Of a DNA stretch of 64,000 bases, positions 52,020-61,035 are shown in pieces (the first letter of the stretch is position 1; each line of letters starts with the position of its first letter). A model generated the notes under the pieces. It was not told the origin of the DNA, did not search any database, and saw only the letters and a program-made list of their open reading frames with translations. Made by a program: the position numbers and the translations under genes. The stretch is taken from assembly GCF_009665255.1 (NCBI RefSeq), contig NZ_CP035687.1, positions 930,001 through 994,000 on the forward strand, in the 5' to 3' direction. This DNA is from Vibrio metoecus (GTDB lineage Bacteria; Pseudomonadota; Gammaproteobacteria; Enterobacterales; Vibrionaceae).

Positions 52020-54005
52020 GTGACATCTAGGGTGTCAGGTGTGATTTCAACCGATGAAATCATTGTAATCCTCTCTGTTTTTGTGAGATACGATGTGGAA
52101 CAACCATCCAAATTAGACCGCGTTCGCGCTGACTACAATGTGCATTACTGGAGCCAAGGTTTTTTTGGCATTGACGATCAAGGCGAAGTGTATGTATCGC
52201 CGAGAAAAGACAAAGCCCATCAAACGCAATTAAGCTCAATTGTTAAACAGCTCGAAGCGCGTGATTTAAATTTGCCTGTGCTTGTACGCTTCCCGCAGAT
52301 CCTGCATCAACGCGTGCACAACATTTGTGACGCTTTCAATCAGGCGATTGAAGAGTACGACTACCCGAATAAATACCTGCTGGTTTATCCCATCAAAGTG
52401 AACCAACAAAGAGAGGTAGTAGACGAAATTCTGGCCAGTCAGGCCGAATTAGAACACAAACAACTCGGCTTGGAAGCGGGCAGTAAGCCTGAGCTTCTGG
52501 CGGTGTTGGCAATGGCTCAACAAGCCAGCTCAGTGATTGTATGTAATGGTTATAAAGACAGAGAGTACATTCGTCTGGCACTGATCGGTGAAAAACTGGG
52601 TCACAAAGTCTTTATCGTTCTGGAGAAACTCTCAGAGCTGGATCTGGTCCTGAAAGAAGCGAAAAGCCTTGGCGTGAAACCACGTCTGGGTCTGCGTATT
52701 CGTCTGGCTTCTCAAGGTGCGGGTAAATGGCAATCGAGCGGCGGTGAAAAATCGAAGTTCGGTCTGGCGGCATCGCAAGTGCTCACCGTGATTAACCGCT
52801 TGAAAGCGGAAAATCAACTGGAAGCGCTGCAACTGGTGCATTTCCACCTTGGTTCACAAATGGCGAACATTCGTGATGTACGTAATGGCGTGAACGAAGC
52901 AGTGCGTTTCTACTGTGAACTGCGTGAGCTGGGTGCGCACATTGATTTCTTCGACGTTGGTGGCGGCTTGGCCGTCGACTACGATGGTACGCGTAGCCAG
53001 TCATCCAACTCGATGAACTACGGTCTGCACGAATATGCGCGTAACATCGTGAGCACAGTCAGTGATGTATGTAACCTGTACGGTCAACCGCGTCCGGTGA
53101 TCATTTCTGAATCCGGTCGTTCTATCACGGCGCACCACGCGGTGTTGATCACTAACGTAATCGGCACAGAAGCGTATTCACCAGAAGATATTCCTGCACC
53201 GGATGCAGAATCTCCAATGCTGATTAAAAACATGTGGCGTGGTTTTGAAGAAGTGCAGCACGGTACCGATGACCGCGCACTGATTGAAATTTACAACGAC
53301 ACGCAAAGCGATCTTTCTGAAGCGCACAGCCAGTTTGCTACTGGAGTACTGAACCTTGAGCACCGTGCATGGGCAGAGCAGTTGTCACTGCGTATCTACC
53401 ATGAACTGCGTCAGAAGATGAGCAACAAAAACCGCTTCCATCGTCCAATTCTGGATGAGCTGCAAGAGCGTTTGGCGGACAAGTTCTTCGTGAACTTCTC
53501 ACTGTTCCAGTCACTGCCAGATGCTTGGGGTATCGACCAAGTGTTCCCAGTGCTGCCGCTTTCTGGTTTGGAAGAGATGAACGATCGCCGCGCAGTAATG
53601 CTCGACATCACCTGTGACTCAGACGGTGCGGTTGAACAGTACGTGGAAGGCCAAGGCATTGAAAGCACACTGCCTGTACCAGCGTGGACAAGCGACAAGC
53701 CTTACCTGATGGGCTTTTTCCTCGTCGGCGCATACCAAGAAATCTTGGGTGATATGCATAACCTGTTTGGTGATACGCACAGCGTAGTGGTAAACATTAA
53801 TGATAAAGGCGACTCTGAAATTGCCTTTATCAATGAAGGCGACACGGTTGAAGATATGATGCGCTACGTTCACATCGACGTAGATAAAATTCGCACCAAC
53901 TATCGTCAACTCGTTTCTCAACGTGTTGCCAAAGAAGAACAAGAAACCGTATTGGCGGAACTTGAATTAGGCCTGAGCGGCTATACTTACTTAGAGGATT
54001 TCTAA
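52020..54005 (+). CDS. speA: biosynthetic arginine decarboxylase
   Basis: A fold-III PLP enzyme that decarboxylates arginine to agmatine, the first step of putrescine synthesis by the agmatine route. PLP Lys lies in 'YPIKVNQQREVVDEI' (Lys), with 'GLEAGSKPELLAVL', 'LVHFHLGSQMANIRDV', 'FDVGGGLAVDYDGTRSQS' in parts, 'ISESGRSITAHHAV' and the catalytic Cys in 'LDITCDSDGAVEQY'. The length and ending 'GYTYLEDF' match E. coli SpeA. No ATG exists near the N-terminus; possible GTG starts lie at 52020, 52041, 52083 and 52095, and conserved sequence begins only around 52100, so the true start is uncertain. speB follows directly. Confidence 0.93.
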   Translation: MTSRVSGVISTDEIIVILSVFVRYDVEQPSKLDRVRADYNVHYWSQGFFGIDDQGEVYVSPRKDKAHQTQLSSIVKQLEARDLNLPVLVRFPQILHQRVHNICDAFNQAIEEYDYPNKYLLVYPIKVNQQREVVDEILASQAELEHKQLGLEAGSKPELLAVLAMAQQASSVIVCNGYKDREYIRLALIGEKLGHKVFIVLEKLSELDLVLKEAKSLGVKPRLGLRIRLASQGAGKWQSSGGEKSKFGLAASQVLTVINRLKAENQLEALQLVHFHLGSQMANIRDVRNGVNEAVRFYCELRELGAHIDFFDVGGGLAVDYDGTRSQSSNSMNYGLHEYARNIVSTVSDVCNLYGQPRPVIISESGRSITAHHAVLITNVIGTEAYSPEDIPAPDAESPMLIKNMWRGFEEVQHGTDDRALIEIYNDTQSDLSEAHSQFATGVLNLEHRAWAEQLSLRIYHELRQKMSNKNRFHRPILDELQERLADKFFVNFSLFQSLPDAWGIDQVFPVLPLSGLEEMNDRRAVMLDITCDSDGAVEQYVEGQGIESTLPVPAWTSDKPYLMGFFLVGAYQEILGDMHNLFGDTHSVVVNINDKGDSEIAFINEGDTVEDMMRYVHIDVDKIRTNYRQLVSQRVAKEEQETVLAELELGLSGYTYLEDF

Positions 54006-54935
54006 ATGAATGATTTGTTTACTAAAACTGATTATTCACTCTACTCAAACGCGATGACGTTTGTCCGTCGTCCTTATGTGCGTAACCCAGTAGATACTAA
54101 CGCTGATGTCGTGGTACTTGGCGTGCCTTTGGATATGGCGACTTCAGGTCGTCCGGGTGCACGTATGGGGCCAGACGCGATTCGTCGCGCTTCAGTGAAC
54201 CTCGCTTGGGAAGGTAAGAAATTCCCTTGGGATTTCAACCTGTTCAAAAAAATCAACGTGGTTGATGCTGGCGATTTGGTTTTTGATTGCGGTGATGCAG
54301 AAGATTTCACTTACCGCTTAGAAGCGGCGACCAACGAAATTCTGAAAAGTGGCAAAACTATGCTGGCACTGGGTGGTGATCACTTCATCACTCTGCCAAT
54401 CCTGCGTGCTTATGCTAAGCACTATGGTGAAATGGCATTGATCCACTTTGATGCACACACGGACACTTACGCGAACGGCAGTGCGTATGACCACGGCACC
54501 ATGTTCTATCATGCGCCAAAAGAAGGTCTGATCTCGGCTAAGCACTCGGTGCAAGTGGGTATTCGTACGGAATACAAACAAGAAGGCCACGGCTTCAACG
54601 TGATTAACGCGATGCAAGCCAACGATATGTCTGTCGAAGAGATTGTGGCGCAAATTCGCCACATCGTAGGTGACAAGCCGGTTTACCTGACGTTCGACAT
54701 TGACTGCCTGGATCCCGCTTTCGCACCGGGTACGGGTACACCAGTGTGTGGCGGTTTAACGTCAGACAAAATCCTGAAAATCATCCGCGCGCTGAAAGGC
54801 ATCAACCTGATCGGTATGGATGTGGTAGAAGTGTCTCCTCCTTACGATCAAAGCGACCTGACTTCACTGGCAGGTGCGACGATCGCTCTGGAACTGCTCT
54901 ACGTTTGGGCATCCAACAAGAAAGACGAAGAGTAA
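54006..54935 (+). CDS. speB: agmatinase
   Basis: A 309-residue Mn2+-dependent ureohydrolase that splits agmatine to putrescine and urea. The metal-binding motifs are intact: 'GGDHFITLP', 'HFDAHTDTY' and 'TFDIDCLDPAFAPGTGTP'. Starts 'MNDLFTKTDYSLYSNAMTF'. Its ATG abuts the speA stop (no gap), so the two are translationally coupled and give putrescine from arginine in one operon. It ends at a strong terminator. Confidence 0.96.
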   Translation: MNDLFTKTDYSLYSNAMTFVRRPYVRNPVDTNADVVVLGVPLDMATSGRPGARMGPDAIRRASVNLAWEGKKFPWDFNLFKKINVVDAGDLVFDCGDAEDFTYRLEAATNEILKSGKTMLALGGDHFITLPILRAYAKHYGEMALIHFDAHTDTYANGSAYDHGTMFYHAPKEGLISAKHSVQVGIRTEYKQEGHGFNVINAMQANDMSVEEIVAQIRHIVGDKPVYLTFDIDCLDPAFAPGTGTPVCGGLTSDKILKIIRALKGINLIGMDVVEVSPPYDQSDLTSLAGATIALELLYVWASNKKDEE

Positions 54936-54955
54936 TCTGAGTTAAGCAATGTAAG

Positions 54956-54982
54956 GGCCTGAGAGATCAGGCCTTTTTCTTT
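54956..54982 (+). terminator. terminator of speAB
   Basis: GGCCTGA pairs with TCAGGCC around GAGA, followed by TTTTTCTTTT. Confidence 0.92.
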
Positions 54983-55083
54983 TGTTCGGCTTGTTGAGCG
55001 GTTTGGTGAATACGATGTTTTTAACGGCATCATGGATTACATCGCCTAAACGCCAAACTTGACAATCATGACTTAGGCAGAAT

Positions 55084-55111
55084 AAAAAAGCCTGATGGAA
55101 TTCCATCAGGC
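55084..55111 (-). terminator. terminator of the OprD-type porin gene
   Basis: On the minus strand GCCTGATGGAATTCCATCAGGC is an 11-bp perfect palindrome followed by six T. Confidence 0.92.
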
Positions 55112-55138
55112 CACAGAAATAACTGAAATAACGAGGGA

Positions 55139-56587
55139 TTATTTCAGCGTTACACTGTAAGAGATTAACACTTTCAAATCGTTACGATCGTTCTTGTGCA
55201 CGATGTCATCGCCGCGGAACAAGCTACGGAAAGTTTGAATGTTCAGACCTTCCAAACCGCCATCAAGGAATTTGTAACCGACGTTCCAATCTACCGAATA
55301 CATGCTGCCATCGTAGATAGCTTTCTGTGCATCAGAGCGAACATGAGTTGCGTAGTTACCGCCCATTCCCGCTGATAGCCCTGGTACTCCAAAGCTTGCG
55401 AAGTTGTAGTTCACACCTAATTTTACTGCGCGAGTACCATCGGTGTTGTAATCGTCTAAGCCGGAAAGCGTCTGTTGGAAACTGCGGTTATCTGAGTTCG
55501 CCCATGGTGTGAGTCGGAAGTTGTAGTTGAGCTCTTCACCTTGAGTATCGGTTGCCGAAACTCCTGCAATCCATGTGAAGTTACCTTGTTTGATGTTTGC
55601 GCCAAAGCCGATATAGCTCTGAACTTTTGCATCTTTCACACCGGTTAACTCGGTTTCTTCTGCAATCGAACCGTGGTAGAAGCCAGTCAAATCGACTTTT
55701 GCACTACCTAGCTCAAAACCATATTTCGCCAGTGCTTGCCAGTTTGTACGGTATTCTTTACCGATACCGTAACCCACATCGAATGAGCCACCATCAAAAT
55801 TGTAAACAGCACCCACAGTCTGAATGTAGTCAATTACATAACCTTGAGTCGGCGAAAGAGGGTTTTGTTGTTGGTGCCAAACTGTGGTCATGGGTAGGAA
55901 GTCTTTGCGCCAGTCATTCTTGAATTCATCAGCGAAAGCATAGCCGACTACCCAGTTACCAAAGTGCGCTTTAGCTTCAATACCACGGTAAGCGTGTGGG
56001 TTCAAACCCCAGCTCGAACGGATGGTTCCGAAGTTAATCGGGGTGTAACCACCACGTAGAGCTAAGCCGGCAGCGTCATCACCAAATTTTGCTTTCAGCG
56101 CAACTACCGATAGGGCTGCATAAGATTTTTCACAAGCGACACGAGTTGTTTTGCCTGTCGCTGGGTCATAAGTTTGGCTAGAAGGGTCGTTAGCACACTC
56201 ATGATCAAAGTAAAGGATCTCAGACATTCCAGTGGTGTCGCCGATTTTCTGGTTGATGTTAGCCCAGATGTCGAGCCCCACGGTGTCTTTGAAGTAACCA
56301 GACTTGTAATCCCACGCCAATTGCAGAGTTTGGTTTTCAATATTGGGTTTGAAACTCTCGCCTTCTTTCCGCTCTTCGCGATCACGGAAGTAAAGGAATG
56401 AGTGCAGTTTAGAGCTAGAGCTGTCGTAGAACGCTTGTTTGGCTTCAGTCGCAAGATCAACCGCAGCTGCACTTTGGTTACGAATATCGTTTGGATCCAG
56501 TGTTTCTGCAAAGGCAGATGCAGCAAACAGAGCCGTTAAAACGGAGGTACAAACGAGGGTTTTAGAGCCTACATTTTTCATTTTCAT
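55139..56587 (-). CDS. OprD-family outer-membrane porin
   Basis: A 482-residue porin with a signal peptide (~1-28, ending 'AASAFA'; start MKMKNVGSK). The mature chain has alternating aromatic beta strands and ends 'VLISYSVTLK'. The 'SSSSKLHSFLYFRDREERKE' and 'FGTIRSSWGLNPHAYRGIEAKA' segments are typical of the OprD/ChiP-type channels. OprD porins take up specific small solutes; here the surrounding kdu and glycosidase genes point to an unsaturated uronate oligosaccharide. This is not KdgM, the usual oligogalacturonate porin. Ribosome site GGAAAG precedes ATG 56587; the frame extends upstream to 56665 without support. A KdgR-like operator lies at 56667-56689. Confidence 0.83.
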   Translation of the reverse strand: MKMKNVGSKTLVCTSVLTALFAASAFAETLDPNDIRNQSAAAVDLATEAKQAFYDSSSSKLHSFLYFRDREERKEGESFKPNIENQTLQLAWDYKSGYFKDTVGLDIWANINQKIGDTTGMSEILYFDHECANDPSSQTYDPATGKTTRVACEKSYAALSVVALKAKFGDDAAGLALRGGYTPINFGTIRSSWGLNPHAYRGIEAKAHFGNWVVGYAFADEFKNDWRKDFLPMTTVWHQQQNPLSPTQGYVIDYIQTVGAVYNFDGGSFDVGYGIGKEYRTNWQALAKYGFELGSAKVDLTGFYHGSIAEETELTGVKDAKVQSYIGFGANIKQGNFTWIAGVSATDTQGEELNYNFRLTPWANSDNRSFQQTLSGLDDYNTDGTRAVKLGVNYNFASFGVPGLSAGMGGNYATHVRSDAQKAIYDGSMYSVDWNVGYKFLDGGLEGLNIQTFRSLFRGDDIVHKNDRNDLKVLISYSVTLK

Positions 56588-56666
56588 ACGCTTTCCATTT
56601 CTTAAAATTATTGATTTTTTGGTGAACTGATTCACCAGTGCAATAATATAGATCTTTTTATTCATT

Positions 56667-56689
56667 AAAATAGAAATGGTGTTTTAATT
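56667..56689 (-). promoter_or_regulatory. KdgR-like operator upstream of the porin gene
   Basis: AGAAATGGTGTTTTAA is one of six related sites in this locus sharing the AAAY-R-N-Y-R-TTT pattern of KdgR boxes. It lies ~80 bases before the porin start. Confidence 0.6.
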
Positions 56690-56857
56690 ATTTAAAGTAA
56701 GATCAAAATCAAAACTGTAGATAAAAATCTAAAATAATAAAACAAAAATCACAGATTGAGACGGAGAGGTATTTACACCTGATTAAAGTGGGGCTAAGTG
56801 GAATGAAGTAAAGAAATAACGGTTGAAATATGATTTATCTTTCTGTTTTTTTTAAAT

Positions 56858-56879
56858 AAAAAACGCCCATGAAGGGCGA
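56858..56879 (-). terminator. terminator downstream of kduI
   Basis: CGCCC/GGGCG with a 5-nt loop, followed by six T on the minus strand (A-run at 56858-56863). Confidence 0.75.
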
Positions 56880-57057
56880 TTTGAGTTAAGAACAGCTATG
56901 CATTATCTTTTTGTGATCCAACGCGCTCATCATCCAAGTTATCTGGTAACTCAGAGGCTCATTGAATCCAATCGATGTGTTTCCATGTTATCCATGGAAC
57001 GATCCCATCACTTTTCCTAATCGCTTAGGTTGGCCAAAAAGTGAGGAAATCGCTTGG

Positions 57058-57894
57058 TTATAGCAAGTCTTGCATTGCGATATGATCCATATCGGTGAAG
57101 ACTTGGTTTTCACCCACCATACCCCAGATAAAGGTGTAAGCCTGAGTCCCCACTCCGGAATGGATAGACCAGCTTGGTGAAATAACCGCCTGCTCGTTAC
57201 GTACAACGAGGTGACGTGTTTCTTTCGGTTCGCCCATCAAATGGAACACAGCTGCGTCATCTTGCATGCCAAAGTAGAAGTAGACTTCCATCCGGCGCTC
57301 ATGAGTGTGGCAAGGCATGGTATTCCACAGTGAACCTGGTTCTAGTTGAGTGAGCCCCATCAGCAATTGGCATGTTGGCAACACATCTGGAACGATGTAC
57401 TTGTAAATGGTTCGCTTGTTACTGGTTGCGGCATCACCCAAAGTTACTGGTGACGCTTCTTGTAAGGTGATCTTTTTGTTTGGATAAGCTTGATGAGCTG
57501 GCGCGCTGTTGTAGTAAAACTTCGCAGGATCCGCAGGGTTTACACTAGCGAACGCGATCTCTTTAGCCCCCATACCCACATACAAGGCTTCTTTGGCCGC
57601 AACTAGGTAAGTTTCACCATCAACCGTTACCACGCCATCGCCGCCGATGTTAATAAGCCCTAATTCGCGGCGTTGTAAGAAGTAATCAACGCCGAAAGTT
57701 TTGCCTAGGTCTGCCGCAAAACTCAGCGTTTGGTTAAGGGGCTTAATCCCACCAAACACGATGCGGTCGATATGGCTGTAGGTCATGGTGTATTGGTCAT
57801 CGACAAAGATCGATTCAACCAAAAACTGGCTGCGTAGATTTTCAGTGTCGAGGGTTTTCGCATGTTGGCTATGGATTGCTTGGCGTATTTGCAT
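57058..57894 (-). CDS. kduI: 5-keto-4-deoxyuronate isomerase
   Basis: A 278-residue cupin isomerase that converts 5-keto-4-deoxyuronate to 3-deoxy-D-glycero-2,5-hexodiulosonate. Metal-binding His/Glu residues are seen in 'MPCHTHERRMEVYFYFG'; the start 'MQIRQAIHSQHAKTLDTENLR' is typical of KduI. Length matches E. coli KduI (278). It is the isomerase that follows GH88 in uronate breakdown. Monocistronic, divergent from kdgK across a 305-base region with two KdgR-like sites. Confidence 0.95.
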   Translation of the reverse strand: MQIRQAIHSQHAKTLDTENLRSQFLVESIFVDDQYTMTYSHIDRIVFGGIKPLNQTLSFAADLGKTFGVDYFLQRRELGLINIGGDGVVTVDGETYLVAAKEALYVGMGAKEIAFASVNPADPAKFYYNSAPAHQAYPNKKITLQEASPVTLGDAATSNKRTIYKYIVPDVLPTCQLLMGLTQLEPGSLWNTMPCHTHERRMEVYFYFGMQDDAAVFHLMGEPKETRHLVVRNEQAVISPSWSIHSGVGTQAYTFIWGMVGENQVFTDMDHIAMQDLL

Positions 57895-58199
57895 TACTCA
57901 ATTCTCTTTCAATAAGTATGTCACCTTGTTTCCCAGTGACATGAATCAACTGTATGGCCGTGTTTTTCGGTAATGGTGTTGCTCTTTTTTACCTTCTACA
58001 CAGCCACCCGCATTCAACTTGTCCGCACTTTACCACTCTTACTTTAAATGAAAATTTTTGAAATGACGTTTTATTAACTTGCTCACAGAAAAGAAAACAA
58101 CACAAAACTTAAATTGAAATGTCGTTTTAAAAATAAATTTCGTGTGATTAAATACTCTACATAGCTTGAAATGTAGATTGCAGTGTTAGGTGCGTCACT
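57895..58199. promoter_or_regulatory. divergent kduI/kdgK promoter region with two KdgR-like operators
   Basis: TTTTGAAATGACGTTTTATTAA lies at about 58056-58077 (core TGAAATGACGTTTTA) and TTGAAATGTCGTTTTAA at 58114-58130. Both fit the KdgR pattern AAAY-R-N-Y-R-TTT with TRA/TYA flanks. Repression of both genes in the absence of ketodeoxygluconate is the simplest reading. Confidence 0.65.
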
Positions 58200-59129
58200 A
58201 TGAAAAAGAAAATTGCTGTGCTGGGCGAATGTATGCTGGAGATCCAGAAAACTCAGTCGGGACTACGACAGGGTTTTGGTGGCGATACGCTGAATACGGC
58301 TGTCTACCTTGCTCGTTTAGCTCGCGCTGCAAATGTCGATCTATCGGTCAGCTACTTTACCGCACTGGGTAAAGACCATCTTAGTGATGACATGATCAAA
58401 AGCTGGCAACAAGAAGGCGTGGATACCACTCACGTGGCTCGTTATGCAGATAAATTGCCCGGCTTGTATCTGATTGAAAATCGAGAAGATGGTGAGCGTG
58501 ATTTTCATTACTGGCGACAAGATGCAGCCGCACGTTACTGGATTGCACGGGAAGATAATGACCACTTGTACACCATTTTGTCTGACTACGACCTTATCTA
58601 TCTCTCGGGAATTACCTTAGCCATCCAAGATAGTGTCTCGCTAATCAAGCTACTGAATTTAATGAAAAAGCTAAAAGAATCGGGCTGTGTGGTGGCGTTT
58701 GATAGCAACTATCGGGAGCGCTTATGGCCAACGCCAGCACAAGCTCAGGAATGTTATGAACAGATGTTGGCACTGACGGATATTGCATTACTGACCCTAG
58801 ACGATGAGCAAAAGCTGTATCAAGAAAAAACGCAAAATGACACCTTAACGCGCTTACAAGCCTTTGGTCTGACTCAACTGGTACTCAAGTCCGGCAGTGA
58901 TGGCTGCATGGTTGTGACGAAAGGCAAAGAGCAGTGGGTACCGACAACGGCGATTCACGATGTGGTTGATACCACTGCGGCGGGGGACTCGTTTAACGCT
59001 GCATATATCTATCAGTGGTTGTCTAGCCAAAACGCAATTCAAGCGGCTTTAGCTGGGCATACATTGGCGGGGCAGGTGATACGCCACTACGGAGCCATCA
59101 TCGCGCAAGAGGCAATGCCAACACTGTGA
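58200..59129 (+). CDS. kdgK: 2-dehydro-3-deoxygluconate kinase
   Basis: A 309-residue PfkB-family kinase that phosphorylates KDG to KDPG. Motifs include the N-terminal 'IAVLGECMLEI' and 'FGGDTLNTAVYLARL', plus the C-terminal signature 'VVDTTAAGDSFNAAYIY', which carries the catalytic Asp of DTTAAGD. AGGTG precedes ATG 58200. It is followed by eda after 22 bases, so they form an operon acting on consecutive steps. Confidence 0.95.
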   Translation: MKKKIAVLGECMLEIQKTQSGLRQGFGGDTLNTAVYLARLARAANVDLSVSYFTALGKDHLSDDMIKSWQQEGVDTTHVARYADKLPGLYLIENREDGERDFHYWRQDAAARYWIAREDNDHLYTILSDYDLIYLSGITLAIQDSVSLIKLLNLMKKLKESGCVVAFDSNYRERLWPTPAQAQECYEQMLALTDIALLTLDDEQKLYQEKTQNDTLTRLQAFGLTQLVLKSGSDGCMVVTKGKEQWVPTTAIHDVVDTTAAGDSFNAAYIYQWLSSQNAIQAALAGHTLAGQVIRHYGAIIAQEAMPTL

Positions 59130-59151
59130 ACAGTCATGCTAGGAGAGAAAA

Positions 59152-59784
59152 ATGAGTAAAAACCAATTAGAGAAACAGTTAAGTGCGATGAAAGTCGTTC
59201 CCGTGATTGCGATTAAGCGTTCGGAAGATGCGGTGCAATTAGCAAAAACCTTAGTGGAGAACGGTCTGCCTTGTGCTGAAGTGACATTTAGAACGGAAGC
59301 CGCAGCAGAGGCGATTCGCTTAATGCGCCAAGCTTATCCCGAGATGTTGATTGGGGCGGGCACCGTGCTTAGAACCGATCAAGTGGATGCCGCGATTGAA
59401 GCGGGGGTCGATTTTATCGTCAGCCCCGGTTTTAACCCAACCATAGTCAAATATTGCCAACAACGAGGTGTCACCATAGTTCCCGGCGTCAATAACCCGA
59501 GCCTTGTTGAGCAAGCAATGGAAATGGGCTTGAAGACATTGAAGTTTTTCCCTGCGAGTGCATCGGGCGGTACTGAAATGCTCAAAGCGTTGAATGCGGT
59601 TTACCCGGTGAAATTCATGCCAACAGGCGGAATTTCAGCCGCCAATATTCAAGATTATTTAGCCATTAGCAGCGTGCTGGCTTGTGGCGGTACATGGATG
59701 GTTCCGGGTCAATTAATTGATGAACAGAACTGGCCTGAGATCGGCAATCTGGTTCGCAAAGCGGTAGATACACTGACGGCTTGA
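59152..59784 (+). CDS. eda: 2-keto-3-deoxy-6-phosphogluconate aldolase
   Basis: A 210-residue class I aldolase that splits KDPG to pyruvate and glyceraldehyde-3-phosphate. The general-base Glu sits in 'CAEVTFRTEAA', the Schiff-base Lys in 'LKTLKFFPASASGG', and 'GAGTVLRTDQ' and 'PTGGISAANI' complete the active site. AGGAGAG precedes ATG. This is a pathway-dedicated copy beside kdgK; a second eda elsewhere is expected in Vibrio but not visible here. Confidence 0.95.
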   Translation: MSKNQLEKQLSAMKVVPVIAIKRSEDAVQLAKTLVENGLPCAEVTFRTEAAAEAIRLMRQAYPEMLIGAGTVLRTDQVDAAIEAGVDFIVSPGFNPTIVKYCQQRGVTIVPGVNNPSLVEQAMEMGLKTLKFFPASASGGTEMLKALNAVYPVKFMPTGGISAANIQDYLAISSVLACGGTWMVPGQLIDEQNWPEIGNLVRKAVDTLTA

Positions 59785-59850
59785 AAGTGGTGATGGATGT
59801 TGAGGTAACGCCATCAAGTTGAAATCTGGGATGTAGAGAGTATTGGAAAC

Positions 59851-60906
59851 ATGACGTTAGAACAATTTGAAGTAGTAGAGCATCCGCACCGTCGCTATAA
59901 CCCGTTGACTGGTGAGTGGGTGTTGGTGTCTCCCCACAGAGCGAAGCGCCCATGGCAGGGACAGCAAGAAGCTGCCTGTGAGCAGTCACTACCAAGCTAC
60001 GACAAAGGCTGCTTTCTATGCCCCGGCAATCAGCGAGTCAATGGGGAAGTCAATCCTACCTACAGTGGCACCTATGTGTTTAAGAATGACTTTGCAGCAT
60101 TAACGGAAACCACCCCCTTTGCAGAACAGTTGAATGATCCGCTTTTTAAAATGCACAGCGCACGAGGCGAAAGCCGAGTGATCTGTTTCTCTGCCGATCA
60201 CAGCAAGACACTTCCGGAATTGGAATCTGCTGAAATTGAGCAAGTGATCCGGACTTGGATTGAGCAAACTCAAGAGCTGAGCCAACACTATCCTTGGGTT
60301 CAAGTGTTTGAAAATAAAGGTGCGACCATGGGCTGTTCCCAGCCGCACCCGCATGGACAAATCTGGGCCAACAGCTTTGTGCCTACGCTGGTGAGCCAAA
60401 AGGATCGACATCAAGCGGAGTATTTTGCTGAGCACGGTTCGCCTTTGCTGTACGACTATGTTCAGCGTGAATTAGCGCTGCAAGAACGCATTGTCGTTGA
60501 GACAAAGTTTTGGGTAGCACTGGTGCCTTATTGGGCGGCGTGGCCGTTTGAAACCTTGCTGCTACCTAAGCAACGAGTGAGTCGTTTAACGGAACTGTCT
60601 GGTGAACAACGTCAGGACTTAGCTATCGCGATCAAAGCACTGACCACACGTTATGACAACCTTTTCCAATGCTCATTTCCGTACTCAATGGGCTGGCACG
60701 GTGCCCCTTTCTTGGGAGAGCAAGATTGCCAATATTGGCAAGTACATGCGCTGTTTTATCCACCGCTATTGCGTAGCGCGACTGTGCGTAAATTTATGGT
60801 GGGCTATGAGATGTTGGCAGAGAGCCAGCGTGATTTAACGCCAGAACAGGCTGCAGAAAGATTGAGAAGTGTGAGTGCGGTGCATTACCGACAACAAGCT
60901 AGGTAA
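59851..60906 (+). CDS. galT: galactose-1-phosphate uridylyltransferase
   Basis: A 351-residue enzyme of the HIT superfamily exchanging UMP between UDP-glucose and galactose-1-phosphate. The N-terminal 'HRRYNPLTGEWVLVSPHRAKRPW' in parts, Zn ligands in 'CFLCPGN' (Cys pair) and the nucleophile in 'SQPHPHGQIWA' (HPH) are intact. Its placement among uronate genes, away from a galK/galE operon, is unusual. It makes sense if GH112 downstream releases galactose-1-phosphate. Spacing to eda is 66 bases. Confidence 0.95.
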   Translation: MTLEQFEVVEHPHRRYNPLTGEWVLVSPHRAKRPWQGQQEAACEQSLPSYDKGCFLCPGNQRVNGEVNPTYSGTYVFKNDFAALTETTPFAEQLNDPLFKMHSARGESRVICFSADHSKTLPELESAEIEQVIRTWIEQTQELSQHYPWVQVFENKGATMGCSQPHPHGQIWANSFVPTLVSQKDRHQAEYFAEHGSPLLYDYVQRELALQERIVVETKFWVALVPYWAAWPFETLLLPKQRVSRLTELSGEQRQDLAIAIKALTTRYDNLFQCSFPYSMGWHGAPFLGEQDCQYWQVHALFYPPLLRSATVRKFMVGYEMLAESQRDLTPEQAAERLRSVSAVHYRQQAR

Positions 60907-60949
60907 GAGCAGCAGTAACGTTTGTATATCCGCATAAATTTTTTTGCCT

Positions 60950-60980
60950 TAATTAAAATTTGGAACGTTGTTTTTAAAAA
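60950..60980 (+). promoter_or_regulatory. KdgR-like operator upstream of kduD
   Basis: TTTGGAACGTTGTTTTTAAAA fits the locus pattern with GAA in place of AAA. It lies ~60 bases before kduD. Confidence 0.45.
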
Positions 60981-61035
60981 ATATTCATCACTTTCATAAA
61001 ACGAAAGCGAACATCGAAGTTACAGGAATCCAGAA

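Larger units (their letters stand above)
56588..57057. other. region between the porin gene and kduI, with operator and terminator
   Basis: It contains the porin promoter with a KdgR-like site (56667-56689) and, further on, the terminator of kduI (56858-56879). AT-rich elsewhere; no gene is seen. Confidence 0.6.
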
